Below, in pieces: positions 18,014 to 26,777 of a stretch of DNA of 48,239 bases. Made by a program: the position numbers and the translations under genes. The stretch is taken from assembly GCA_030065635.1 (NCBI GenBank), contig JASJDJ010000019.1:1-48239 (forward strand), written 5' to 3'. Position 1 is the stretch's first letter. Each line of letters starts with the position of its first letter. The notes beneath the pieces are model-generated. The model did no database searches and was not told the origin of the DNA. It worked only from the letters and a program-made list of their open reading frames with translations. This stretch comes from Xenococcaceae cyanobacterium MO_188.B32. Lineage in GTDB: Bacteria; Cyanobacteriota; Cyanobacteriia; Cyanobacteriales; Xenococcaceae.

Positions 18014-18110
18014 CCAATTGAATCTCTTTGCCCTGAAGGGTAAAGATTATAGCTATTAGCTATTAGCTGTCAGACGTATCTATCCTTAACAAAATCGAGT
18101 AAGAAAGGGG

Positions 18111-18152
18111 AAAAAGCACGGGCGTATGCAATACGCCCTCATAGTGCTTTTT
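18111..18152. terminator. Two-step hairpin terminator after the 238-aa gene
   Basis: Outer arms AAAAAGCAC (18111-18119) and GTGCTTTTT (18144-18152) enclose a perfect inner hairpin GGGCGTAT-GCA-ATACGCCC. The T-run on the plus strand fits termination of the upstream gene. Confidence 0.8.
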
Positions 18153-18188
18153 ATATTAAATTTAGGCGATCGCTTTGAACAGATCGAT

Positions 18189-18350
18189 ACCCTAATCGTA
18201 GGGTGATTTGAATCATTAAGTTCGATTGATTTACTCAATACAATTAGAAAAGTGCAAGGTACTTCGTCTTGTAAAGACAAAGTACTTTGCACTAAGTCAC
18301 CTTTATACCGTCGTCGTAGGGCAGTGTAAAGGTGACTGGTATTCCCCAGT
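18189..18350 (+). promoter_or_regulatory. Cluster of stem-loops upstream of the 187-aa gene
   Basis: Four inverted repeats follow one another. ACCCTA/TAGGGT is at 18189-18204. An 18-bp stem with two G-U pairs and a 5-nt loop has arms at 18252-18269 and 18275-18292. A perfect 11-bp stem AGTCACCTTTA/TAAAGGTGACT occupies 18295-18305 and 18327-18337. ACTGG/CCAGT is at 18335-18350. They fill the space before the start codon at 18381 and could be a structured leader or remnants of small palindromic elements. Function unknown. Confidence 0.5.
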
Positions 18351-18380
18351 TAATTTGTTCAAGGTCAAGCAAGATTATTT

Positions 18381-18944
18381 ATGTCTAAATCTCGTTCTTT
18401 TGCTATTCAACCCAAACCTCTAGGAATGGTTTTGCGAGAAGCTGACTTAGTTTCTATTCCTCAACTTCAGTTAGCCTTACAAAGTCAAACAGATTATCCT
18501 CATTTGCGTTTGGGAGAGATTTTAGCTCTGCGAGGTTGGCTCAAACCAGAAACTGCTGATTTTTTGGCTCAAGATTGGTTGCAGCTCGTACAACAGAAAA
18601 CTAGAAAACCTTTGGGTTACTACTTACAAAAGTCGGCACTACTAGACGAAAAACACATCAAAGCTATATTAGAAGAACAAAAAGCTACAGGAATTCGCTT
18701 TGGTACTGTTGCTGTTCTTCAAGGATTACTCAAGTCAACCACACTTGATTTCTTTTTAATGTATTTATTTCCCAAAGAAGTTGGTGTATCATCCTTTGTT
18801 GGTAAATATCAAATTAATGCTCGACAATATCAGCAATCTCCTCAAAGAATTGGGGTTCTCAAAAACTTTAAGCAAAACACCGAACGTCATTTCAGACTGA
18901 ATCAACCTCAATTAGAAGAATTGGCAGAAACTGAAATCATCTGA
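18381..18944 (+). CDS. Conserved cyanobacterial protein with GspE/PilB N-domain-like repeats
   Basis: 187 residues, no signal or membrane segment. Two similar units are visible: LRLGEILALRGWLKPETADFLAQDW (about 41-66) and IRFGTVAVLQGLLKSTTLDFFLMYLF (about 105-130), each preceded by a helix such as PQLQLALQSQ or KHIKAILEEQ. This pattern resembles the MshEN/type II secretion ATPase N-terminal domain, which often binds cyclic-di-GMP or partner proteins. That link is inference. The start codon lacks a clear binding site and follows the stem-loop cluster. Confidence 0.65.
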   Translation: MSKSRSFAIQPKPLGMVLREADLVSIPQLQLALQSQTDYPHLRLGEILALRGWLKPETADFLAQDWLQLVQQKTRKPLGYYLQKSALLDEKHIKAILEEQKATGIRFGTVAVLQGLLKSTTLDFFLMYLFPKEVGVSSFVGKYQINARQYQQSPQRIGVLKNFKQNTERHFRLNQPQLEELAETEII

Positions 18945-18998
18945 ATTGATTGACGTTCTATCTGCCAATAAATTGCGGACTACTGAGTCTATACAGAG

Positions 18999-20186
18999 TT
19001 AATTGTTGTTGAATTGAGAATTACTAAAGCTGCCACTGGAAGAAAAACTATTGGACTGAGAATTAAAACTATTATTCGGCTGAGTATTAAAGCCACTGTT
19101 TACATTGGGCTGATTATATCCTTGCGGTTGCAATTGATAGTTATTAGGAGTAAGTTGATAATACCTTTGTGTTTGTTGTTGATTACTCAAATTACTAGGC
19201 GGAAACCTTGTTGGTAATGTATTCCCAGGTTGATTTCCAACTATACCAGGGTTAACATTAAAATTTGTTGGTTGTTGATTTGTTGGTTGTTGATAGATTG
19301 GTTGTCCGTAAGCTGGTCTTGGGGTGACGGGAGTTGCATTTATACTATTGTTATAGGGGATAGGAGAAGGTGTAATAGAAGTGTTGTTTTCCCCCGTATT
19401 TACTCTAATTCCTGACGTAGAAAAGTTAGAGTTATTTTGAGAAGATAAGTTTCCGTCTGTAGTTTGTCTATTATTAGAAAAAGAATTTATAGGTGAAACA
19501 GAATTAACCGAACCCGAAGTAGAAGTATTATTTGGTCTAATTGTATTATTTAGTCGATCGCGGTCTGATAAATAAAGTCTACCAACAGGATTGGGAATTA
19601 ATTCAAGGTTGGATGAGGTTGAGTTTTGTGTGGTAGGTGTAGTAGGAGTAGTAGGAGTATTAGGAGTATAGCTATTAAAGTTAGGCAGTTTAAAGATATT
19701 TCTCGTTGGGCTTGTAACCAGATTGTTCGTAGTATTTTTCTTTGGTATTAAAGGTTTAGGCACTCGATTTACGTTAGATTTTTGCTGTTCTTGAAAGCGA
19801 TGATAGATTGTATTTCGATCGCCCATTTGAAAAGAATTTTTGGATTTTTTAGATTTGCTAGATTGACTTAGAGGTATAGTTTGATTTTGTTCTAATTCTT
19901 TTAAAAGTAAATCTAAATTATCTAATTCTGCACCAATAGCTAAATCTTCTGCCGATAATTGTGCTTGATTAATTGAATTTGACACATCATTAGTAGAGAT
20001 ATTGCTCTTTGTCTCTATTTCTGCCAAATTACTATTAAGCCAATCTGGATGTCGCCAATACTGATAGATAGCCAATCCGATGAGGGAAACAAGTCCCAAA
20101 GACCCCCAAAACATAGGTCTTCGGAATGGCTTTAGGCGAGCACTAAGATAGCGCATTGATGCGGGAGTATTTTTAAAATCGTTCAT
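18999..20186 (-). CDS. N/Q/T/P-rich single-pass membrane protein
   Basis: About 395 residues from the ATG at 20186; an in-frame TTG at 20216 is possible but less likely. After a basic N-terminus a single hydrophobic helix (PMFWGSLGLVSLIGLAIYQYW) anchors the protein. The remainder is low complexity, rich in Asn, Gln, Ser, Thr and Pro, with PTTPTTPTTP and QQPTNQQPTN repeats and a Q/N-rich end. No domain is recognisable. The composition suggests an extended periplasmic or cell-surface tail. It lies downstream of, and on the same strand as, the LptF/LptG-type gene, 109 bp away. Confidence 0.65.
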   Translation of the reverse strand: MNDFKNTPASMRYLSARLKPFRRPMFWGSLGLVSLIGLAIYQYWRHPDWLNSNLAEIETKSNISTNDVSNSINQAQLSAEDLAIGAELDNLDLLLKELEQNQTIPLSQSSKSKKSKNSFQMGDRNTIYHRFQEQQKSNVNRVPKPLIPKKNTTNNLVTSPTRNIFKLPNFNSYTPNTPTTPTTPTTQNSTSSNLELIPNPVGRLYLSDRDRLNNTIRPNNTSTSGSVNSVSPINSFSNNRQTTDGNLSSQNNSNFSTSGIRVNTGENNTSITPSPIPYNNSINATPVTPRPAYGQPIYQQPTNQQPTNFNVNPGIVGNQPGNTLPTRFPPSNLSNQQQTQRYYQLTPNNYQLQPQGYNQPNVNSGFNTQPNNSFNSQSNSFSSSGSFSNSQFNNN

Positions 20187-20295
20187 ACTGCTAGGAGTAT
20201 AAAGAACTAATGTCAACAGACTACGTTGGCTGAAATAATCTTAGCTTATTTTTATCTTACCTTTTATCTATTTTTGATTAAGAAATAAGAGTAAT

Positions 20296-21462
20296 TTAAC
20301 GAGTAGAAGTAAATAATAACAATCCAGCAGCACTCAAGCCTAAAAAATTAGGTAGCCAAGCAGCTAAAAAAGGTAATAATACTCCCCAAACCCCCAAAGA
20401 ACTACAAATAAAAGCCAGTAAATAATAAGCAAAAATTAAGCCGATACAAATACCAAAACTAGTAGCTTTACCAGTATTTTGTGGCTTGATACCTATAGCT
20501 GCTCCAATTAACCCAAAGACAAGGCAAACAAAGGGCAAAGCTATCTTTTGTTGAATGCGGACTTTGAGTTTACGAATTTTTTTAGTTTTACCTCCTACTT
20601 CCAGAACCTTAAGATATTCTCGTGCTTGAATCAGACTCATTTCGTTATAGTCACGGTTTTGCCGAGCTACATCAATAGGAGTTCTAGGAAAAGCAATTTG
20701 TTGATGTTCAAAACGAACGATATTGCGATAAGAACCATCGGGGGTAATTAAATAAATAGTTCCCTGGAAAAAGTCCCAAGTATTGTCAGCAATATTCCAA
20801 TTAGCAGATTGAGCGGTTATAATTTGGTCGACATTTTTTTGAGAGCGATCGAGAACGGTGATATTTTTCATCTGTTCGCCGTCGAATTCTTCGGCATAAA
20901 ATAAACGGTTAAGTACTTCTCTTTTTTTGCCATCAGGAAATCTAACTGTCTTTTCCTCGGGAATGAGAATATTACTTTCTCGAAAAGTAGGTTTGCTTTC
21001 TTTGAGGGCTTTGTCTAAAGTAATCGCAGCTTGATAGTTGGCAGCAGGAGCAACAAAATTGTTAACAGTAAAAGTTACACCTACTACTACTAAACTGAAA
21101 ATTACGCAAGGGAGAATGAGACGATAAGGATTAATGCCGATACTACGTAAAGCAATTAGTTCACTGTCGCTAGACAAACGACTATATGCCATTAAAGCTG
21201 CCAAAAGCATCGACATTGGGAAAGCAAACACGATAAATTCTGGCATTCTCAACCACAAAACTTTGAGGGCAACGCCCAAAAATAGTCCCGATTCAGTAAC
21301 TTTGCGGACTAGCTCAAATAAAGTGCCGATAGATAACCCTAGAGAGGTAAAAATACCCATGCCAAAGATAAAGGGTAGAATTAACTCCTTGGCAATGTAA
21401 AGATCCATAACAGACAAGCCCAAGTTGGACAAGCCAAAAAGTTTATATTTGCCGATTTTCAT
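20296..21462 (-). CDS. LptF/LptG family permease (YjgP/YjgQ)
   Basis: 388-residue inner-membrane permease of the LPS export ABC complex LptB2FG. The family layout is visible: three N-terminal helices (ILPFIFGMGIFTSLGL; VFAFPMSMLLAALMAYSRL; LILPCVIFSLVVVGVTF), a periplasmic beta-jellyroll (about 130-280), and three C-terminal helices (IALPFVCLVFGLIGAAIGI, GICIGLIFAYYLLAFI, LLPFLAAWLPNFLGL). SELIALRSIGINPYRLI is the cytosolic coupling motif. Cyanobacteria often have one such gene, so F versus G cannot be assigned. lptB is not adjacent. Confidence 0.92.
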   Translation of the reverse strand: MKIGKYKLFGLSNLGLSVMDLYIAKELILPFIFGMGIFTSLGLSIGTLFELVRKVTESGLFLGVALKVLWLRMPEFIVFAFPMSMLLAALMAYSRLSSDSELIALRSIGINPYRLILPCVIFSLVVVGVTFTVNNFVAPAANYQAAITLDKALKESKPTFRESNILIPEEKTVRFPDGKKREVLNRLFYAEEFDGEQMKNITVLDRSQKNVDQIITAQSANWNIADNTWDFFQGTIYLITPDGSYRNIVRFEHQQIAFPRTPIDVARQNRDYNEMSLIQAREYLKVLEVGGKTKKIRKLKVRIQQKIALPFVCLVFGLIGAAIGIKPQNTGKATSFGICIGLIFAYYLLAFICSSLGVWGVLLPFLAAWLPNFLGLSAAGLLLFTSTR

Positions 21463-21670
21463 CGCAACTATTAGGAATTTTTGCTCACAATAGGATATAT
21501 ATTATTCCTCATGGTAACGGAAACACTTATCTTGTAGATCTTGCCGAGTTTCTATTTCTTAATATTTTTTTTTGCGCTAAATTAAGCCAATTAGCCAAAT
21601 AAATTTCTATAATTTATCGATCGTATCTCGATCGATATTGTTAGTTAGACTAGATTGATAATTCTTTGTA

Positions 21671-22282
21671 ATGCTGCTTAATCATAGTCAATCAAGAAAT
21701 CAATTCTCTTATTTTCCAACGAAGAACAAGAGCCAGAAACTACGTTTACTTTTTTTATCAGCTATGGCTGTATGTCTCTGGTTTGGTTATAAACAAGTTC
21801 AGAGTTATGTAGTACAACCAGAAGCATTATTTGTTTTGGGTGGACATGAAGAAAGAGAGTGCTTTGCTGCTCAATTAGCCAAAAAATATCCCCATTTGCC
21901 CATTTGGGTTTCCTCTGGTAGTCCAGAAGATTACGCTCAAAGAATTTTTGCCAAGGCTGGCATAAAAGGCGATCGCTTACACTTAGACTACCAAGCTAGC
22001 GATACCGTCACTAACTTTACCAGCCTAGTTGACCAACTAAAAGCTCAAGGAATAGATAGTGTATATTTAATTACTTCGGAAAACCATATGCCTCGCGCTC
22101 GTATAATTGGGGAAATCGTCTTTGGTAGTCGAGGAATTGTCCTCAAACCCGTATCCGTACCTTCCAATTCTCCTCCAGAATCTATGCAAAAGTCTTTGCG
22201 CGATGGAGCAAGAGCCATTTTATGGTTAACTACAGGACATACTGGGGCTAGTATTACTCGCTCTTTGCTGGAAATATTCTGA
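21671..22282 (+). CDS. YdcF/SanA-like (DUF218) protein
   Basis: 203 residues. A membrane anchor near residues 24-42 (LRLLFLSAMAVCLWFGYKQV) precedes a DUF218 domain: ALFVLGGHEERECFAAQLAKKY, IWVSSGSP, then the Rossmann-like LITSENHMPRARIIGEIVFG. E. coli relatives bind SAM (YdcF) or affect the cell envelope barrier (SanA). No enzymatic reaction is assigned. Divergent from the LptF/LptG-type gene. Confidence 0.85.
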   Translation: MLLNHSQSRNQFSYFPTKNKSQKLRLLFLSAMAVCLWFGYKQVQSYVVQPEALFVLGGHEERECFAAQLAKKYPHLPIWVSSGSPEDYAQRIFAKAGIKGDRLHLDYQASDTVTNFTSLVDQLKAQGIDSVYLITSENHMPRARIIGEIVFGSRGIVLKPVSVPSNSPPESMQKSLRDGARAILWLTTGHTGASITRSLLEIF

Positions 22283-22368
22283 TTAGAGAAAATGGTGGTT
22301 TATAAAGAATAGATATTTGGTGAGTTAAGTTAGTGCAACCTAATGTAGTAATTCACTAAAAAATTCTC

Positions 22369-23433
22369 ATGTCCATCCCTTTCGATCCTACTGCTGCCCA
22401 AAAACGTATTGACCAATTTTGGTCGCTTTCTGCTAGCTTTGGTATGGAACGTAATGCCTACCATAACTACCTTAACGAAATTGTTAGCGATCGCTATGCT
22501 TTGATTAAAGGCTTACAATTACTACGGGATGAACTGCAATTAGCTGCTGCTAGTCAAACAGATATTAAGGCTTGTGGGGCAGATTTAAGCTTGCCTAGTG
22601 TAGTCACGACTTTAGGTTATACCAACTGTGGCGATCGCATTCATCAGGGGGAAGCGACTAAACGTTATCGGGACGTAGTAGCGTCGCGCTTTGCCACTCT
22701 CTCAGAAATTGGCGAACTCAAATTAGAAGCTTTTTTCCCAGCAGGGGGCGGTACCGACAATGGCTCTACCCTAGCCCATGTAACCGTTGCCCATCAACTA
22801 GATGAGCCATTACGACAACAAATATACAATGGTAATTCTCAATCGATGGCATTGGTAGCAATTGACTTAAAAACTCATGTAGGGCGTTTAGAAGAAGGAG
22901 GACAGCGAATTTATGGCAAAACCCGCGAATCTCCTTGGCGGGAACCCCGCGCAGCTTGTGGCGCGATCGCTGGTGCGCTAAATAATTACCATCCTCACAA
23001 CTTAATTCATCGTCGCATTCGGGGGGATTTAGGAGAACGAAACTTTCAATATCTTTCCAATCAGCAAATTTTTACCGAAGAAGGTATAGATATTACTATG
23101 GCAGTTGCTGCTGCCATTGTCGCTATTCGAGGTGTAAGGAATACAGCGATGGCTTTAACCCAAGAGATGGATGAACGAGGACTAGCCCATCTTACTGCCA
23201 GTGTAACAGTTAATCGTCCCTCAAGAGATGACTTGGTAATTTATTTGGCTAGGGCAACAGTGTTTGGAGGGAAAGTGAGGATTCAAAGTCTGGGAACAAA
23301 AGCTGAACAATACGGTGGCAAGCTAATTAAGTATGCTGGTGAACAAAGGCTACAACTAACTTACGCTCGTCAGGATACGGATAATTTAGCGATCGAAGAA
23401 ATTCCCTATACGGTTAAGTCTTCAGGCGTGTAG
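22369..23433 (+). CDS. Conserved hypothetical protein, 354 aa
   Basis: I do not recognise a named domain. The protein is soluble. Notable blocks are LEAFFPAGGGTDNGSTLAHVTVAHQL, MALVAIDLKTHVGRLEEGGQRIYG, ESPWREPRAACGAIAGALNNY and EGIDITMAVAAAIVAIRGVR. The glycine-rich stretch PAGGGTDNGS could be a nucleotide- or phosphate-binding turn, but that is a guess. Codon use and HIP1 content match the neighbours, so it is probably a core cyanobacterial gene. Confidence 0.7.
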   Translation: MSIPFDPTAAQKRIDQFWSLSASFGMERNAYHNYLNEIVSDRYALIKGLQLLRDELQLAAASQTDIKACGADLSLPSVVTTLGYTNCGDRIHQGEATKRYRDVVASRFATLSEIGELKLEAFFPAGGGTDNGSTLAHVTVAHQLDEPLRQQIYNGNSQSMALVAIDLKTHVGRLEEGGQRIYGKTRESPWREPRAACGAIAGALNNYHPHNLIHRRIRGDLGERNFQYLSNQQIFTEEGIDITMAVAAAIVAIRGVRNTAMALTQEMDERGLAHLTASVTVNRPSRDDLVIYLARATVFGGKVRIQSLGTKAEQYGGKLIKYAGEQRLQLTYARQDTDNLAIEEIPYTVKSSGV

Positions 23434-23484
23434 TAAACTTTTTGCGTTCATGTCGATCGAGATCTAGCTTTTGATTATTAACTA

Positions 23485-23973
23485 CTATTTTTGATATCGA
23501 TAAATAAGGAAGGGAGTTCTGCCAGAAAAATTAACTCTTCTGTTATTTGCTCCTACTCCTAGTACCGCATTTCTGACATTATTCCTAGTGTTAAATCTTC
23601 TTGGTACCTCACGATATCTTCTCACATACACTAAGGAATTACCCGAGTAATAGAGCGCGCTAGAAGTACCCAAAGTAAAGGGAACACTAGCATCACCCAC
23701 TGAATGAACTATTTCTCCTGGGTGATAGGAAATTGTTGTTCTCTTAGACTTAGATGCACCGTTGATACCGTAGTTAATTGTTGCGGATACGTTGGATTTT
23801 GTATTACAGATATGTTCTAGGTTGGTTACCTTACCAAAAGTGTCGATCATAAAACAGGATGGTTGAGGTTGTGCCTTGGTTACTTCAACTGCCAAAAAAT
23901 TCATCATGATGGCAGAAGTAATTACAGCGAAACTGTTCCGAGAAAATAAGAATACTTGAGCTAATCTATTCAT
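23485..23973 (-). CDS. Small secreted protein of unknown function
   Basis: I place the start at the ATG at 23973 because GGAGCAAC sits just upstream; the longer reading to 24006 has no such site. The product has 162 residues with a hydrophobic leader and a cleavage-like TKA-Q site. It then carries CFMIDTFGKVTNLEHIC, a two-cysteine motif common in exported cyanobacterial proteins. The rest is Arg/Asn/Ser-rich beta-type sequence. Function unknown. Confidence 0.65.
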   Translation of the reverse strand: MNRLAQVFLFSRNSFAVITSAIMMNFLAVEVTKAQPQPSCFMIDTFGKVTNLEHICNTKSNVSATINYGINGASKSKRTTISYHPGEIVHSVGDASVPFTLGTSSALYYSGNSLVYVRRYREVPRRFNTRNNVRNAVLGVGANNRRVNFSGRTPFLIYRYQK

Positions 23974-24222
23974 TACTGTTGCTCCATAACCAAATAAGTT
24001 AGACAAGCAGCTATTTGCTATGGTTTAAGCTACTTTATCTATGTTTAATAAAATTACCTACACTCAAATCGTAGTAAAGCCCGGTCTACAATCTGTAAAA
24101 TTCCCAGTATTTTTTAATTGATATATCTGGTTTGTGAACTTATTTCCCAGTCTTTTTCTGGGATTAATTTCACTACAATTACAAGTAAGTCTGGATAATC
24201 AAAAAAAGTCGAGCAGTTAACC

Positions 24223-26142
24223 ATGGTACGCCTAAAACCTTGGCAATGGCTAGTTTTAGCAACACCGATCGCGTCTATTATTATCTTCTTTTTAATCGCT
24301 GCGGGGACACAGATTCATCAGTGGGAAATTAATTGGATTTGGGGAGTATTTATCTTTGTCTTTGGTGGTTGGCGTTGGTTATTGGCAAAGTGGACAAAAA
24401 CAGAGATTGCCCAAATAGAAGCCACCATAGATGAAATCACTCATGAATTAGAATCTTCAGATAACCAAATTGAACTTCTTCCAGGAGATGAAGCGGGAAA
24501 ACAGGTAGAAACTGCTTTACAAAATATTTTACAAACATCTCAAAGCGATCCCATTATTTGGGAGGACTGGCAAACTTTTTGGGGTAGATGTCAGGAGTTA
24601 GTGGTAGAAGTGGCTCATGCTTACCATCCAGAAGTCAAACGTCCTTTATTAAATATCTATATTCCCCAGGCTTACGGACTAATTAGAGGGACAGTAGATG
24701 ATATGGATCGTTGGATAAGTAAACTATCTCCAGCACTCAACCAAGTTACGATTGGACAAGCTTATGAAGCCTATGAAGTTTATCAAAAACTAGAACCATC
24801 AGCCCGCAAATTATTTAAAGTTTGGAATTGGGCACAGTGGGTCATTAATCCTGCTGTAGCGATCGCCAAAACCACTAGTCAAAGTTATACTAGTAAAGCT
24901 AATCAACAGCTACTAGCTAATTTAAACCAACTGTTTCGGGAAGCAGCTTTAAGAAATTTATGTCGTCAGGCGATCGCTCTTTATAGTGGTAATACTCTAC
25001 CACCTTCTTTCACCACTACTACGGCAACTTTACCTCAAGCCAAAACTCAAACTCTCAGAGATATTATCACCCAAGCAGAATCTACTGAAGAAGTCGAACA
25101 AAAACCCGTTAATATTCTTTTGGTAGGGCGTACTGGGGCAGGAAAAAGTAGCCTGATTAATACTCTTTTTCGGCAAGATTTAGCAGAAGTTGATGTTTTA
25201 CCCAGTACAGATCGCATCCAAAGCTATCATTATTCCACAGCAGGAGAAGAGAAACTGAATCTCTGGGATACTCCTGGTTACGAACAAGTTAACCGCGAAG
25301 ATTTGCGAGAATTAGTCCTAGATTATGCTGCTAAGGCGGATTTACTATTATTGGTAACTCCTGCCCTCGATCCCGCTTTACAGATGGATGTGGACTTTCT
25401 CAAAGATATTCGGATAGAAGTAGAAGATTTACCCACTATTGCTATTGTCACTCAAGTCGATCGTCTGCGCCCTATTCGGGAATGGAATCCTCCCTATGAT
25501 TGGCAAAATGGCGAAACCCCAAAAGAAAAATCGATTCGAGAAGCAACAAAGTATCGGGCTGAATTTTTAGGGGATTATTGTAGTTTAATTTTGCCATTAG
25601 TTACCGAAGACAAACAAAAAGATCGTAACGCCTGGGGAATCGAATCTTTATCTATGGCACTATTAGATAATATTACGGGGGCTAAACAATATAGAATAGC
25701 ACGTTTCTTACGCGATCGCGAAGCCCGTATCCTTACTGCTGCTAAGATTATCGATCGCTATACTTTCCAGATGACTACTACTCAAGGAGTAACGGCTTTA
25801 CTTAAAAGTCCCGTACTGCAATTTCTCTCAACCATGACAACGGGTAATACTGCCTTAGCTTATGCTCTAGCACAACAAATTCCTGTAGAACAGTTGCCTG
25901 TAGTGATTGGTAAATTACAAATGGCATACGACTTATTTATGTTACTAAGTAAAGACCCTAATCTGCTTAACTTTGATTTATTATCTTTGTGGTCGCTTTT
26001 GCTGAATAATGATACTCCACCCGATCGCAACGCCTGGGCATTTGGCAATACTTTAGTAGAATATTGGACTCAAAATTTAGCAGAAAAGCAGTTAGAAAAA
26101 CGGTTTGAATATTATTTACGGCACGGACTATTGTTGAATTAG
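24223..26142 (+). CDS. Membrane-anchored dynamin/Era-like GTPase
   Basis: 639 residues. Two hydrophobic helices (about residues 9-28 and 37-53) anchor it. After a helical region the G domain shows G1 GRTGAGKSS (K308), G3 DTPG and G4 TQVD, with LPSTDRIQSYHYS as the switch region. A helical C-terminal domain follows. This architecture occurs widely in cyanobacteria as a GTPase of unknown role, possibly in membrane organisation. The C-terminus overlaps reading frame of the truncated ParB-like gene downstream. Confidence 0.85.
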   Translation: MVRLKPWQWLVLATPIASIIIFFLIAAGTQIHQWEINWIWGVFIFVFGGWRWLLAKWTKTEIAQIEATIDEITHELESSDNQIELLPGDEAGKQVETALQNILQTSQSDPIIWEDWQTFWGRCQELVVEVAHAYHPEVKRPLLNIYIPQAYGLIRGTVDDMDRWISKLSPALNQVTIGQAYEAYEVYQKLEPSARKLFKVWNWAQWVINPAVAIAKTTSQSYTSKANQQLLANLNQLFREAALRNLCRQAIALYSGNTLPPSFTTTTATLPQAKTQTLRDIITQAESTEEVEQKPVNILLVGRTGAGKSSLINTLFRQDLAEVDVLPSTDRIQSYHYSTAGEEKLNLWDTPGYEQVNREDLRELVLDYAAKADLLLLVTPALDPALQMDVDFLKDIRIEVEDLPTIAIVTQVDRLRPIREWNPPYDWQNGETPKEKSIREATKYRAEFLGDYCSLILPLVTEDKQKDRNAWGIESLSMALLDNITGAKQYRIARFLRDREARILTAAKIIDRYTFQMTTTQGVTALLKSPVLQFLSTMTTGNTALAYALAQQIPVEQLPVVIGKLQMAYDLFMLLSKDPNLLNFDLLSLWSLLLNNDTPPDRNAWAFGNTLVEYWTQNLAEKQLEKRFEYYLRHGLLLN

Positions 26143-26165
26143 AAGGTTGGTCTATTAGAATTCCT

Positions 26166-26747
26166 GTGGTTAAAGAAATTGGCATAGAGAATTATGAATT
26201 ACTATCTGGATATTTTGATTATTATGCTTTGCTAAAAGCAAGAGAACTTAATCCGAATCTGCCAGATAGGATTAGAGTATTTGTTGTTAATAAAAACAAT
26301 CAAAATTCTGTCATAAAGCAATTGGAAGCAATAGATAATCTAGAAAAAATAACTAGACAATCTCAAGACAAAAAATCTATTCAAAAAACTGAAAATGTTG
26401 AACTTGCGAACCTGTCTGCTCAAATCAAAGATTCCGATCAGTTAATAATCGATCATCTTAATTCTTTAAAAGCTGAGATATTAAATGATATTGACTCTAA
26501 AATACCAAAACCTTTACCATTACTGTATGCTTTTAATCAAATTTCAGACGATCGAGTCTGCGAACTAGTTCTAAAAAAAATGTCCTTTTTGGGAAAAAAG
26601 AAAGCAAAAAAAATAGTTGATAGACTTAGAGATCGTAAGAAAAAGGATAAAACTGAATTTAAAACTTTTCAAAATGTTTTAGATGCATTGGGCAAAGGTT
26701 ATATTTCCAAAGATAAGCTCCTAGAAGTTATTGATAACTGGAATTAA
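26166..26747 (+). CDS. ParB-like domain protein, 5'-truncated
   Basis: 193 residues from the GTG at 26166. Recognisable ParB/sulfiredoxin-like sequence (VVKEIGIENYELLSGYFDYYALLKARELNP) continues upstream of that codon in frame as ARTIVELEGWSIRIP, overlapping the end of the GTPase gene, until a stop at 26106-26108. No normal start lies there, so the first part of the fold is missing. The C-terminal half (KKAKKIVDRLRDRKKK..., FKTFQNVLDAL) resembles tails of cyanobacterial ParB-like proteins. Probably a remnant, though expression from the GTG cannot be excluded. Confidence 0.5.
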   Translation: MVKEIGIENYELLSGYFDYYALLKARELNPNLPDRIRVFVVNKNNQNSVIKQLEAIDNLEKITRQSQDKKSIQKTENVELANLSAQIKDSDQLIIDHLNSLKAEILNDIDSKIPKPLPLLYAFNQISDDRVCELVLKKMSFLGKKKAKKIVDRLRDRKKKDKTEFKTFQNVLDALGKGYISKDKLLEVIDNWN

Positions 26748-26777
26748 TTTAGTTTTATTTTCAAAAAAGATGAGTAA

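Noticed and set aside
18086-18423. Two overlapping 65-68 codon frames on opposite strands
   Set aside because: Both are translations of hairpin-rich non-coding DNA and overlap the real start of the 187-aa gene.
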